DNA of 64,000 nucleotides from assembly GCF_037975245.1 (NCBI RefSeq), contig NC_092583.1, forward strand, positions 2,256,764 through 2,320,763, read 5' to 3'. The DNA is from Apostichopus japonicus. Its lineage: Eukaryota > Echinodermata > Holothuroidea > Aspidochirotida > Stichopodidae. A program made the translations under genes and the position numbers. The notes beneath the pieces are model-generated. The model saw only the letters and a list, made by a program, of their open reading frames with translations. It did no database searches and was not told the origin of the DNA. Every line of letters begins with the position of its first letter. The stretch's first letter is position 1. Below are positions 49,301 through 58,992 of the stretch, piece after piece.

Positions 49301-50206
49301 TGTTACAGCGAGCTTTTCGGACGTGTACATGAAACACTGTAACATTTCACGACAAGACAAAAGCTCAGATCCTCGAAAGCTGCTACACGAAATTTTAAAC
49401 ACTTTAAATTATTCCCCTGGTGGAGTGGTAGTTCAGTGTTAGATTGTTTGGGAGTCTCTTCCAGTTGAGTAAGCCCTTCTTCTGTCACCCCCTCACCCCT
49501 ACCCCTGCCATCACTTTACCTTATAATTGTAGACAATTCTGTGACAAATCAGTGGCTGTTTGATAGGTTTGATTCTTTTGGTTTTGTCCTGCGCACATTT
49601 AAAAATGAGAGGATAAATGTCACTGTGTTCATGAGTAGATAGTTGGGGGGTCAGAGGTCACAGTGATGAATATTAGAGCCAATCCACTGAATGAATAATG
49701 TGGAATTCTATTTTTCTGAGTGACCTTTGACCATTAATCACGTTTACTAGAGTTTGTTGGACAACCTTCGAGTAGAATCAATGAACAGGGTACAGATTGT
49801 ACCAAAGCGTTGGACAACAAGACAAGTGTGAGTTCGTCCATTTCAATTCAGATTTTGGATAGTGAATCTTCAACAGAAACAACTCATTTTCTAATGTGTT
49901 CAAATAATTGTTATCTTGCAACAAAACCTGCTTCTTCCCTCCGTCCCCTCTCCCTCCCCCACCTGATCTCCCTTCACCCCCCCCGTCTGATCTGTCACAG
50001 TATCAACTTCTTCAACAATTTCCGAAATTATAATGAAACTTTTGTTCTGTGAATTTCTTTAGTAAAATTTCCTCCCCCCCCCATTTCTTTAAATGTATTT
50101 TCACCATGCTCCCTTTCTATTATGTCCACCTATAGAAGGAAAGCGCCCTCTAGCGGATACGGAAGCAGGTGAGGAGCGATCAGCCAAGCAGATCAAAGCA
50201 GAATGA
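37293..50206 (+). CDS. SSB: La ribonucleoprotein (SSB) (complete coding gene, twelve coding exons)
   Basis: Coding exons: 37293-37358, 37849-37918, 38489-38595, 39235-39336, 39973-40080, 40620-40720, 41452-41523, 42354-42393, 43772-43912, 44982-45171, 48407-48547 and 50136-50206. They sum to 1209 nt: 402 residues plus TGA (human La 408). All introns are GT-AG and in frame. Order of domains: La motif (about 10-95) with Gln20, Tyr23, Tyr24, Asp33, Phe35 and Phe55, the residues that in human bind the UUU-OH 3' end, at identical numbers; RRM1 (about 108-190; VYCKGF and NFKGSVFATY); a lysine/glutamate-rich linker; RRM2 (about 228-325; REDLKEVLGDYGVISWIEF); then a basic stretch, the acidic DSDDEGD and a C-terminal bipartite-like nuclear signal (GKRPL to AKQIK). 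Known role: protects and folds polymerase III transcripts in the nucleus. Identity is very secure. Confidence 0.96.
37849..37918 (+). CDS. SSB: La coding exon 2
   Basis: 70 nt; codes YYFGNSNLRRDRFLQLQI and on to REDNG plus the first base of a Trp codon. It carries Tyr23, Tyr24, Asp33 and Phe35 of the La motif. The donor T|GTATCC is weak; a longer open frame runs past it, so read-through is possible in unspliced RNA. Confidence 0.93.
38489..38595 (+). CDS. SSB: La coding exon 3
   Basis: 107 nt between ACCATCAG and GAG|GTTTGT. Completes the split Trp codon and codes IPMETMLKFNRLSQLSKDAD through KSGLME, the wing region of the La motif with Phe55. Confidence 0.95.
39235..39336 (+). CDS. SSB: La coding exon 4
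   Basis: 102 nt, phase 0. Codes VSEDKQKIRRSPDNPLPE, the end of the La motif and linker, then ARTVYC, the first strand (RNP2) of RRM1. The donor is TGT|GTGAGT, and sequences resembling it recur downstream in the intron. Confidence 0.94.
39336..39530 (+). repeat. Donor-like repeats in La intron 4
   Basis: The true donor TATTGT|GTGAGT is followed by look-alikes: GTATTGTGTAAGTAAC (39391 on), ATATGTAAGT (39426 on), GTTATGTAAGTTAC (39452 on), TATTGCGTAGGTTAC (39483 on) and TATTGTGTGTAT (39511 on). Confidence 0.5.
39973..40080 (+). CDS. SSB: La coding exon 5
   Basis: 108 nt, phase 0, between TTCTAACAG and AAG|GTAAG. Codes KGFPLDATIDKIQTFFDQYG then DTEAIFMRRDKERNFK, the helices and middle strands of RRM1. 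Confidence 0.96.
40331..40414 (+). repeat. La-intron inverted-repeat unit, intron 5 copy (type A)
   Basis: 84 bp beginning GGTCAGAGGTCAC and ending GTGACCTTTGACC, near-perfect inverses; centre GAGCCAATCCACTGAATGAA. The end contains a DR1-type site. Confidence 0.85.
40620..40720 (+). CDS. SSB: La coding exon 6
   Basis: 101 nt, ending in phase 2 at AA|GTAAG. Codes GSVFATYKTKADAQKFMAVE and on to MVCYF, the RNP1 strand and end of RRM1. Confidence 0.96.
40807..41260. mobile_element. hAT-like MITE (454 bp) in La intron 6
   Basis: Ends AAGCGTTGTGCGG and (inverse) TAGTGTTGTGCGG. Flanked by TTTGTGTA (40799-40806) and CTTGTGTA (41261-41268), 7 of 8 bases alike, fitting an 8-bp hAT target duplication. 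Inside are further inverted blocks (CCGGGTATCG, ATCGGGATACCG). Confidence 0.65.
41452..41523 (+). CDS. SSB: La coding exon 7
   Basis: 72 nt. Completes a Lys codon and codes SDYYKMKSEERKTQKEQSKK, the lysine-rich helical linker that follows RRM1 in La. Donor GA|GTGAGT. Confidence 0.92.
41934..42282 (+). repeat. La-intron repeat block, intron 7 copy (type B)
   Basis: Contains the inverted-repeat unit 41961-42047 (GTTAAAGGTCAC to GTGACCTTTGACC), then CCGAGATGGCGATAGGAAAG, GGTCGGGCAGTCGGCAAAAC and CTCCTTAACAAGCAAG. Shared with introns 8 and 9. Confidence 0.85.
42354..42393 (+). CDS. SSB: La coding exon 8 (micro-exon)
   Basis: Only 40 nt, between a long pyrimidine tract ending TTTATAG and AAC|GTAAG. 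Codes KKQQIEDEAVEAN, the acidic end of the linker between RRM1 and RRM2. It keeps phase with both neighbours, which supports it despite its size. Confidence 0.88.
42747..43348 (+). repeat. La-intron repeat block, intron 8 copy (type B, long)
   Basis: Begins TAACTAATGTGTGTAAGGAA, holds the unit 43007-43093, and ends as the intron 7 copy does. 42647-42740 is a further partial copy of the block's tail, so intron 8 carries about one and a half units. Confidence 0.85.
43772..43912 (+). CDS. SSB: La coding exon 9
   Basis: 141 nt, phase 0, between CCTCTTTACAG and GAG|GTGAGC. Codes RGLVMYFTGACDQTSRED and LKEVLGDYGVISWIEFNKG, the first half of RRM2; the human equivalent is GCLLKFSGDLDDQTCRED. Confidence 0.96.
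44352..44416 (+). repeat. 13-bp minisatellite, five exact units, La intron 9
   Basis: GCTGCTCCCATGA repeated five times without a mismatch; sits just upstream of the intron 9 type-B block. Confidence 0.97.
44427..44875 (+). repeat. La-intron repeat block, intron 9 copy (type B)
   Basis: Begins TAACTAATATGTGTAAGGAA like the intron 8 copy and contains unit 44699-44786 and GTCAGGCAGTCGGCAAAAC. About 450 bp alignable with intron 8. Confidence 0.85.
44982..45171 (+). CDS. SSB: La coding exon 10
   Basis: 190 nt between TCTTCCAACAG and G|GTGAGA. Codes GSIRFESGTNVKEIIEKVLG through LTMRVLEGEEEDQHWKQVFE, the second half of RRM2 and its C-terminal helix, then a basic run RTRGRMKKQQ. Confidence 0.96.
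45290..45590 (+). repeat. La-intron repeat, intron 10 copy (type A)
   Basis: GGGAGGACAAATGTCACTGT context, unit 45421-45504, then CAACAAGTTATCTCAAAATT and GGCTCAAGGGTGTCAACC as in intron 5. A partial second unit lies at 45298-45335. Confidence 0.8.
45600..48406. other. SSB: Rest of La intron 10
   Basis: Mostly unique DNA, with poly-C (47098-47118) and TTATTATTAT (46700-46710) tracts. 47520-47720 is richer in GC than its surroundings and repeat-free but gives no convincing exon. Confidence 0.45.
46490..46534 (-). mobile_element. Solo transposon end of the GGGTTGGGCGATATATCG type
   Basis: Minus strand reads TAGGGTTGGGCGATATATCG then AAAATTATTGTTATCGCGAC, the look of a known class of hAT-like termini. 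No matching second end seen nearby in La intron 10. Confidence 0.35.
48407..48547 (+). CDS. SSB: La coding exon 11
   Basis: 141 nt. Codes the basic segment RRKKKDRRPNKFTKYEGQRK and then KKFKDSDDEGD with a glycine/glutamate-rich tail. The serine before DDE sits where human Ser366, a CK2 site, lies. The end of this exon with its donor is duplicated about 270 bp downstream. Confidence 0.94.
48537..49093 (+). repeat. Tandem duplication (about 272 bp unit) including exon 11 end, La intron 11
   Basis: Copy 1 starts at ACCCAAAGCAG|GTAAA, the last bases and donor of exon 11; copy 2 starts at 48811 with the same ACCCAAAGCAGGTAAA. Both run through GATTGATT, AAAAACAGAAGAAAGATAC, TTGGTCTTATTTGAGTGTTT and end GTTCAGGTTTGATCGCACAT. 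Confidence 0.88.
49600..49735 (+). repeat. La-intron repeat, intron 11 copy (type A)
   Basis: AGGATAAATGTCACTGTGTT context, unit 49649-49732 (GGTCAGAGGTCAC to GTGACCTTTGACC). It lacks the CTCTGAGCTCC tail of the other type A copies. Confidence 0.82.
50136..50206 (+). CDS. SSB: La coding exon 12 (terminal)
   Basis: 71 nt including TGA (50204-50206), after the acceptor CCACCTATAG. Codes GKRPLADTEAGEERSAKQIK then AE. It resembles the human bipartite nuclear signal region (KRAREE, then SKQQK) but lacks the last few human residues. Confidence 0.9.
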
Positions 50207-52772
50207 TGATGTGTAAGGCAATGCATATTTAAAACACCTGCCATCACCAGTGCCTGGAAATGTCGCTCTTGCAGCGTCCGGCTCACCTTATCCAGGAAGA
50301 TGTCCACACTAATAGTAGCACCTTAGCTGTATGTGAAAGATTTTGGTTGGACGATTCATTTAAGGGGAAAGAAAATCATTTCTCCCCCCTCCCCCCCCAG
50401 AACCCTCCCCCCTCTCCGATGGTACTCCCCTTTAATGGGTCAACTTCCTGGTAAGAGTGACTGTAACCTTTATGTGAAAGATGATGATGATGATCACAGT
50501 AACATAGTTAAAGATAACAAATATAGACACAAAAAGTCTTGATTCTTTTTGGTTGGCCATTTGTTTTAATTAAAATGATAATTAAAATTTTTCATTTGTA
50601 AAAAAAGAAGGTATAATTTGATTTTTCTAATGCATTTGGCAGGAGGGAAGGATGCACTCTAATTGTTAAGGATGACTTCAGGTTTGGAAAGAGTAGCACG
50701 TCTCTTCAATGTCCAGTTTAAATGTGACTTTTCTTGACATTTTTGAACAACATTTTTAAAGTGTACTACAGAAACCTTGGTTGGCCGAAAGAAATTTAAG
50801 AAAGTGTCCAAATTAAGTTTTTATGTGATGTAGATAGATAAGTTGATGAGAATCACCTTATTCCTTTTAGCTACGGTTCCGGTTAAAATCTTAGCTACGA
50901 TTTCAATTTGCAAATGTTGAGTTGGCATGATGAATCGGTTAATTCCTTTGCATATAACATCGACTGTCACATCTGATTTATATGGTATCCTTTGGAAATG
51001 ACCCACCCTTCTTTCTTCATGAATTGTCCACGACCCTTGCTTGCTTATATCAATCTGTTAAATCTATCTGCTGGCTGGATGCAGCACCTCGGGAGAGGTA
51101 AACGACATCAACAGGCACAGTGGCTCCATCTTTGAAATCGATAGATTGTCGTTATAATCCTAGGAAGGCTGCAACCATCGCAAACTTAAATTTGATTTGA
51201 ACGATTAAAAGTCTCAACAACATTAAACTAACATCCCCTCCAGCAGCTCAATGGGTAAGGGATGAAGGCATGTTATGAGTAATGTGCTTAGAATTAGGGA
51301 GTCAGTTTTTCTATCTCGGTTTCAGCCATCAGTAATTTTACAGATGGTATTTGGTTTCGAAGATGTGCAGGAGACTTCTTCATGTCTGAAGTTTTGTCAT
51401 TATTTCTGCGAAAAGTCGCTCAAAAGTTCCTGCTATGCAATATCTTGTTAGCTTTTTAGTTTTACTCTGCTGTAAAGTTACATGAGCAATATCAACCAAT
51501 CAGAAGGCTGCTCATTAGCATAATTCGTTGCAACTTTTGTGTATATCGTGCATAAAAGAGTAACATATCATACACAGCAAGGAGTATTTAAAACTCTGTG
51601 TCTCATAACTCTGTTAATTATTAAAGGAAAATCTTGAGAAGGGAGTAAATGAAGAAAGGAAAAGGAGTGGGGGGGGGGGGGAAAGGTTGTAATTACTTGA
51701 CAAAAATATTAAGTTACTCTTTGAATCCAAGGTAATTTCATGATCATTATACTGTGATAGTTTCTTCACGAATGTGTGCATAATCAACAGTTACATGAGT
51801 AACATGAACCAATAAGAAGGTTGCTCATTTGCATAAATTACCATCTTTTCTGATATGTGTTTCGTAGGCCAACATATTATCCTCAGTTTCTTCTTTAGAC
51901 TGACATTGTCTCATAGGAATAAAAAAGAAAAAATGAAAAAGATAAAAGGGGAAAGTGAAAACGAAAGGAAGAAAAATACTGTAGACAAAATATTGATTTG
52001 TTCCATGTGCATAATTAACAATTACTAGAACAGTTGGCATCCAATCTTTTGGCTAAGATCATGTGTATTATATGTTCTGTTCAGTTCAATGTACATACAA
52101 TACAGTGAAGATCGCTCTTTGACCCTGATCATTATGTGTAGTATCTATTCCCTTTCGGAGGTGATTTGTGATTACTCACGTGACGTCAATATCATGGTTT
52201 ACAGTCTCCATGTAAGGGGACTGGGGTTGAAGAGTGGATGAAGTTGTTTTTTTTTGGGGGGGGGGGGTCATTTTCGTTTGTATCATGAGTTACAAAGAGA
52301 CTTTGAACCAATCAGGAGGAAAGAGAGAAACAGAAGCTAAAGTGATTTACTTTAACGTAAAAAAAAAATGTTATGTCAAGGTATTTTGAGAACGTTTTTT
52401 GTGTGATGGAGCTGGCCTCTTCCTAAACTCTGGTTGGTATCATGAGGAGATTAACTTTTGTTATAACATGTTCTTTTAGCCTTAATTTCAGACAAAATGC
52501 TGCTTCCTTTGTCGATATAAATATGATTGTGGTGCAGAGGAACAAAATGTAGGATGGCTAACAAAATGTCACTCCTTCTGTGATGACGTGCGTGTTACCC
52601 CATATTGTAACCCCACCCCCTTTCTGTTCACCTCCATAGTCAGTGCCTTCTCTCATTTTATGCCCCAAAAATAGTTTTTGTTGTCATGTGGGATTTTTTT
52701 TTAAATTCTTTTAAAAAAAAAATTATATTGTCAACTCTTCATTCCAAAGTACATTTTTCTTTCTTTGTCAGA
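50207..52772 (+). other. SSB: Probable La 3' UTR / downstream DNA
   Basis: No coding exon is visible. It holds a poly-C/poly-T stretch (50383-50415), a GATGATGAT run (50479-50493), poly-G tracts (51668-51680, 52256-52267) and a joined E-box/CRE sequence TCACGTGACGTCA at 52176-52188. It is mostly unique sequence without MITE ends. Confidence 0.45.
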
Positions 52773-52812
52773 AATAAAAGGACCTCCTCTCTGTAAATAA
52801 AGTCAGAATAAA
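52773..52812 (+). terminator. SSB: Probable La poly(A) signal cluster
   Basis: Three AATAAA hexamers in 40 bases (52773-52778, 52796-52801, 52807-52812), about 2.6 kb past the La stop. Earlier ATTAAA (50569-50574, 50581-50586) and AATAAA near 51919 could give shorter messages. Which is used cannot be read from sequence. Confidence 0.5.
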
Positions 52813-53226
52813 GCAAAGAGTCACATTAAAACATCACATATATTTTTGTTCTGTTATTTGGTGTACATTATGTCAATACTTATTGTATTAGTTAAACTTT
52901 TTATTTACTAGAGTTATTTAACGACTTTGCAATTGAACTTTAGTGGACTCTCTGTCTCCCTTTGATGCTAAGATGTGATATGGATGTAAGGGGAAAATGG
53001 CCTGCCTTGAGCGTAGAGAGAGATCTTATCTAACTGTTCAATGAGTAGATCGTATCTGCTTTACTGTGATATGCAAATTCACACGGTCATTACGCCTCAT
53101 GCATTGACGTGTCATTATCTTGCTTTTTCCCTTGACTCGTTCTGGTTATATACCGTATGAGATAAACGTCCTTAAGTTGCACAACATATTTCGTTAGCTT
53201 GCTTCCTTAAAGAGTCACTACATTAA

Positions 53227-53590
53227 AGGGTGTGAAGACTCGCTCAAAAAGGAAAGGTCTAATGCCGGTAATTTGACCTAGTTTCGAATGAGGTGTAACA
53301 GTAGTGTTCATCACCACCATCGATCCCAGAAAATACACACAGCTCGCTACCGTCGGCAATTAGACACTAGTGTACAGTCAGTACATACAGCTGCGGTCAA
53401 TACCCAAAGCACAGTATACAAACGATACAGCGATGGACATCTCAGGTCCAGCTAAAGATAACAGTTAAGGTATCACGTTTCATTACTGTCTGTATTTTGT
53501 AGCGACACGAACAAAACGTCACTTGCAAGCAACAGAAAGTGGTAACTTTTTCAGATGGCCGCAGGTGGTTTGGGGCGAGTCTTCAATGCC
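53227..53590. mobile_element. TTAW-flanked MITE, copy 3 (364 bp)
   Basis: Left end GGGTGTGAAGACTCGC, right end CGAGTCTTCAATGCC, flanked by TTAA (53223-53226, 53591-53594). Same orientation and interior as copies 1 and 2. Confidence 0.9.
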
Positions 53591-53594
53591 TTAA

Positions 53595-56082
53595 AATGAG
53601 TCACTACATTAAAACTATCGAGAAAAATATTTCCTAACCAAATATCTTGTATTTGCTAGTCAGCTTTCAATAGTTTGGCTAAGTTAGTCTGCGGATAACA
53701 AGGGGGAGGGGGTGGGGGTGAGGGAGGAAAAATATACAACGGAGCTTATGATACGAGTGGTTTTATATAATTGTTTTTGGCCGGAAGGGTGCAACTCACG
53801 TCTTAATAGCTCGTTCCGTCGGTGAGATAAAAAAAAAATTGTTCATTTCATTTGGCAAAAAGTTTATATTGTGCAAGAATCTTTAATATCACAAACCATA
53901 CTTTAAAGGTATGCTGTACTGTCCCCAAATATGCTAGATATTCAAATATGGTCAAAATTCTTAAACTGTTTTTATTACAACCTTCGAGGAAATTTTCCTC
54001 ACTGGCACATTCAGTCATCTTGTGTGTTCCCTTGAAATATCTAAAAACAATTTGGAGAGTAACGACCTCCAGGAAAGTACTATTTGAAAACTTCTAGCAA
54101 TTATGCTATAATTTGGGGCCTATACTGACTACCTTTAAGTCACTGTTTAATTGTGATGAAATTACATGTGTTACCAGCATAAAATATGACATCCCATTGT
54201 AAATAGCAATAGTTAATGACGTTGTGTCTAGTCTGCAAACTGGGAAATCGGGGTCACACTCTTCTAATTAATTAATTAGTTATTTCTACGGCGGCCCAGG
54301 TTGTTCCCTTTTCAAACTGCGTGTTTCTAGTAATGCTGCTCATGAGATGTTACAAACTTAGTTGGATATTCCGGTACCTGAAATGAAGTGCCCATTTAAA
54401 CTAGATGGAATGTTATTGCATACGTAATTTTAAACCACAATCTTACAGCATCTTGTATGGATACGCTAAGGTTTTATGAGGGAGGGGGAGGGGATTTTAT
54501 GGGGGAGGGGGTGGAGTTAACTAGCTGAATGGATGGCAATCGTTCAATTGAGCTGAAAATGTCTAGTTTATCTTTGAATATTTTAGTCCATTATCTACAT
54601 AATAAACGAATAAATCTACCAAACAAAACGGTATTTTGAGATCAAAGAAATATACAGAGAACTAGATAAACATTCTTAACATTCTGCCTTAAATAATTCT
54701 TTAAAAACTACTCAAACTTGTTTATATGCAAATTAATTACCCATAATTTGAGTTGCGGACAAGATATTGAAATTGGTGGTTTCAAGTAACAGTAGTGGAA
54801 TACGTTTCTCTCCAATAAAAGTGTTACATTGCCTGTCACAGGAATGACCCTTTAAACATAAGCTTGAATATAATTTCCGTTTTAAAAGTGTGTCCATTGT
54901 CGACCGTGTCACGTATAACTTCCAAACCTTATGCGACTGAAATAATCAAGTTTGTTATTTTCATGCGTGACTTATCTAGTTTTAACGAAAACCCTTAAAT
55001 TAGCGCTATTCTTTTTCATATTTCCATGTCACTAATCAAAATTTCTCGGAATTTTTCTAAGTGACCAAAATTAAATTAAATTTTAATAGAGTAAACACAA
55101 GCGATAGCTATTCTGTCATTTTTACGTTAATCAAACGACTTTATTTGTCTTGGGATGCCGTTTGTAAATTTATGCGTGCAGTAAGTATGTAATAGTTCTT
55201 AAAGGACAACTAACAGAAATTGGCTCAAGCAGTGACGTCAACGGGAACTTTTGAACTGGTGGGAGTGGGTGGAAGTGGGTGGGTGGGATTGGGTGAATGC
55301 CAAATATTCATGTATGGACGGAAGTGACAGTTTATTGGTGGATTATGCAGAAGTAGCTTAAAGAGACATTCCAACGGTCATACAATTTATGTCAAGTGAA
55401 AATATTCCACACTGTTACTAGCAGGGGCAGCTCAATCACACTTGTCGCGCCCCCACCTAAGCCCCTGTCACAGACTGTTAGTTGTAATACCCATCTCGAT
55501 ATATTGTCCCTAACTCCAGACAGGGTTGTTTGCATGTATAACCCCGTTATTCCAGAACGTGGATAACAGTTTAGGTATTTGATGAGTAATCACGATAGAT
55601 GTTCTTCAATAGCTTCACTTTCCTAAAATATAAGATCTTCTTGTTCAAAATGAGCTTTTAAATGTGGTACCATTGTAATGTTTGATTAGTTTTCAACAAT
55701 GTTTGCTGTATTTACAATTTCCTCTAAACGTAATTGTTTAAGCGTAGAAATATTGTATAAATCTTTGGGGGGGGGGTGGGGAAGGGCTCCCCATGCTCCC
55801 TCGTGACTACGACCCTGCTCACTCCCATAATAATTCATCCAAATCGTGAAAAAGAATTCAAAATTTGAGAATGATTAAAAAGTTAATACAGTTCAGTAAA
55901 GACATGTGAACACAAACAAAGAAAGGTGTGTATTACATTCCGACTGAGGACACTATTGTTTTTTTCTTGTGTGCGTTCCTGTTTTTTGTTTTTGTTTTTT
56001 TGCATTGTTTGTTTGCATTGTTCAGACCCTGGTACCCTTACCTGAACAATACACCTTAACAAGAGAGTATGCGATGAAATTG
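53595..56082. other. Intergenic, nothing coding recognised
   Basis: G-rich quadruplex-prone tracts (53702-53730, 54480-54514, 55257-55292, 55767-55780) in unique AT-rich DNA. 55935-56055 resembles the repeat at 640-700. Confidence 0.5.
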
Positions 56083-56412
56083 TACCGGTGCTGTGGCCGA
56101 GTGGATAAAGGAGGTGGCATTTGAAGCAATGGGGCTTAGCAATCGGGAGGTTCCTGGTTCGATACCTGGCCGGGTCATAGTAAGGTGGGGTTTTCATCAA
56201 GAGCAATCTACGGTTTTCCAATCTCAAATGACTTTCTAAATTGAAAAAGATTCCAAATTTGAGTTTTAAAATGTTGAATTGGAAGCCACCCGATGTGTAA
56301 GTTGTAATCCATAAGCCATTGCGGGTTTATCCCACATTTGTGGTCGCTGAAGCATCGTAAAAATAACTGCCGATATCTTCAATCTTCTTCTTATTATTAT
56401 TATTCTTAATAA
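56083..56412 (+). repeat. tRNA-Ser/Leu-derived SINE
   Basis: A-box TGGCCGAGTGG (56095-56105) and B-box GGTTCGATACC (56157-56167) lie 51 bp apart with a long variable arm, as in class II tRNAs. The acceptor stem does not pair, so this is not a working tRNA. A 3' body follows with a (TTA)n-type tail near 56389-56405. Confidence 0.7.
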
Positions 56413-58684
56413 GAAACTACAGCGGTTCCTTGCAAAGACAACACGACACAACGATGAACGACATCAACAACGTCAAAAAACAACAACAACAACATCAACC
56501 TGTTAGCAGATTTTAAGTTACAACAGAATACCCTGTTTGTTGTTGCTCTACTCTAAACACGGTTAGATTAACATGTCCAGAATTCTCCAATGTCCATACT
56601 TCAAGTTTTAATTACATTTTCGTGTTTACAGCCATCAAATAGAAAATAGCGGCCATTTTGATGTATTATCGTTCTCCTTCTGTGGTTAATTTATTCAAAA
56701 CGACAGGTGTGCATGTCCGTTATTCAGTTATTGGTAAGTTCCTCGTATTCGGTACAATTATTGACAACACATTAGAACTTGATAGAGACTGGTTTGACAT
56801 TCAGACCTTGGACATTGTGGTTTGTGAAGAGAGACAAAGAAACATAGAAAGAGAGATGGATAAAGAGAGAGGTGGAGAGAGCCTTCTCTGATGTTAATCA
56901 CCTTTAGTTTGAGGATAGACATGTGAACAAAATAGGTGGGAAAATAAGGTGGATAAACTCGTGCCGTGCGCGATTTTTTTTTCTTCTTTTTCTTCTGCAG
57001 TCAAGAAGAGTTCTGTTACCCAATTTTAAGCGGGAATTTTCATTGGGCGTTAATGTATTGCACGTTTAGGCTTATGGCGTTTACTATCGTAGTACTTCCG
57101 TGTCAAGTTGTAGGCCTAACCCAAGATTCATTGCAAAGTATAGGACTACACCATCATGAAAATACGTCTGTGTTGCGTTCTTTCATAACCCAAAATCCCG
57201 ACCGAATAGTGCGGTATTCACGTCAAATGGATTTGCTTCGTTTAGTTTTAGCCAACTTAGTTCTCGAATCAAACCACATACATCATGTACCTTGTTCACA
57301 CACTGCTGGATGTTAATGCAGCATATTTACACTATCTCTGTTTACTTGCTATAAGTGAAATACGTGACGTCACAGAAAATCTTGGCCTAATCATATTTCG
57401 TCTTGTTAACAAATCTTATTAAGTCACCATTAAACAGATTTCGTACGCAACACTTCGAAGGCCTATACTGTTGACTAAAATTGCCTCAAAATCTCACCAA
57501 ATGTACCCTTCCATTTGTGCAAATTGACATCCAAGTCACAAAAAAGCAAATTCAGTTTGCTAGTTTTTTTTTTGTTTTTGTTTTTTTAAAGTCTCAATTT
57601 TCTTTTCTTGAAGAACATTTATTTGGCGGATTGCTATATGCAAATTCTATATGCAGTATGTCCCATTAATAGACATTCATCCGATATATATAGTTTTTCA
57701 GTGGCTTTTGATAAAATCCTCACGCGATCAAAGCTACATCAAAGAAAAAAAATAAGAAACACAAGAATCTCTCCAACTTTGTACTTATTTCGGAAACTAT
57801 TCTGCAAATCTGATTCGATTTGGAAGTAAATCAGGTTACCATCAATTAAAATTGATCGTAAAGAAAACATATATCGATTTAGGTCAATTGATTTAAATCT
57901 TTGAGCGAAGACGAGTTGGCTCTTATTTTTCTTTTCTTATCGAGCCACTGTTACGATCACTGAAGTGTAAGGTATTTATAAGATGAATTCGCGATTTGCT
58001 CAAGAATGTATAGTGTATAGTTCCATGTATGGGTTTGTGTAATACTGAACACGTAAACCACCGTTGACACATTTTAGTCTCATTTTCCCCATAGTCGATC
58101 AAACAGCTTGGGGAAGACTTGTACAACCCCCCCCCCCCCCACGGTCTTTCTTTTCAGAGAGCTTATTCATGGAACGCCAAAAGGACCAGCCAAGTAACGA
58201 TCAGGTAAACATTTATGGTAATGTACTATAAGAACACCATGACGTACTTAATACTAATGATGAAGGTGTTATTTTTACACATCATGTTATGTCAATTGTA
58301 AGGTAAAGAATCATTGCATGGTCATCGTGTATGTTTATATATACATCGTAAGAATTTAGAATATTTACATAAATTTACATAAATTTACATAAACATCGTG
58401 TATTTGATTTTTTTAATTTTTTTTTACTACATAATCATGTGTGTTAAGTACATGACTATGTATACTTACATCATCATCATTATGTGTATTCAGTACATTA
58501 TCGTGTACTTTTACAGTAAGCTACATCATCAAAAAGTTTACATGATCATCAACATGTGGTGGCCTCTTTGGCGTTCCATAGCCTACAAGTCTATATTCTG
58601 TCATAAAGTCTTTATTTCTTTCCCACCCAATTGGGACGATATTTTTTATTATAAATTGTAAATTATTTCATGTCATGCTGCCAA
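56413..58684. other. Intergenic, nothing coding recognised
   Basis: Unique DNA. Short inverted words around GGAACGCCAAA at 58171 and its inverse near 58568 enclose an AT-rich stretch, but no target duplication is evident. Poly-C at 58128-58140. Confidence 0.45.
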
Positions 58685-58762
58685 AGCACTTGTACTGACA
58701 GTATGAGCAGTTCCTTTTCAGAATAAAGATTGGGAACTGTTTATACGGTCAGTACGAGTGCT
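58685..58762 (+). ncRNA. Imperfect hairpin, pre-miRNA-like or MITE-like
   Basis: Arms 58685-58714 and 58733-58762 pair at 26 of 30 positions with an 18-nt loop. Further partial pairing lies outside (CATGCT near 58675 with AGCATG near 58766). Size and mismatch pattern are like a microRNA precursor. I recognise no known microRNA seed. Confidence 0.4.
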
Positions 58763-58992
58763 ACGAAGCATGAATTGGGAGGACAGTATAGAGTGGTATT
58801 AGCATTGCAAACGTGTTTCCGACTGTTTTTTTTTTAAATATATTTCTGGGACAGAGGTCTATTTATTTACTTTTTTTACTTTCTTTTCGGGGACAGGATG
58901 ATAATTTTAATAAAAAGCAATAACTACAACAAGAAGCGCAAGGAAAACGGGAAAAAATCGAGACTTGACTTTCATCGTATGACATTAACGCA

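Noticed and set aside
55434-55479. CAGGGGC / GCCCCTG inverted pair resembling hAT ends only 46 bp apart
   Set aside because: No flanking duplication and only 7 bp of symmetry; could be chance in C/G-rich sequence.
58169-58580. Transposon bounded by inverted GGAACGCCAAA words
   Set aside because: The match is short, no target duplication could be found and the interior is simple AT-rich sequence.
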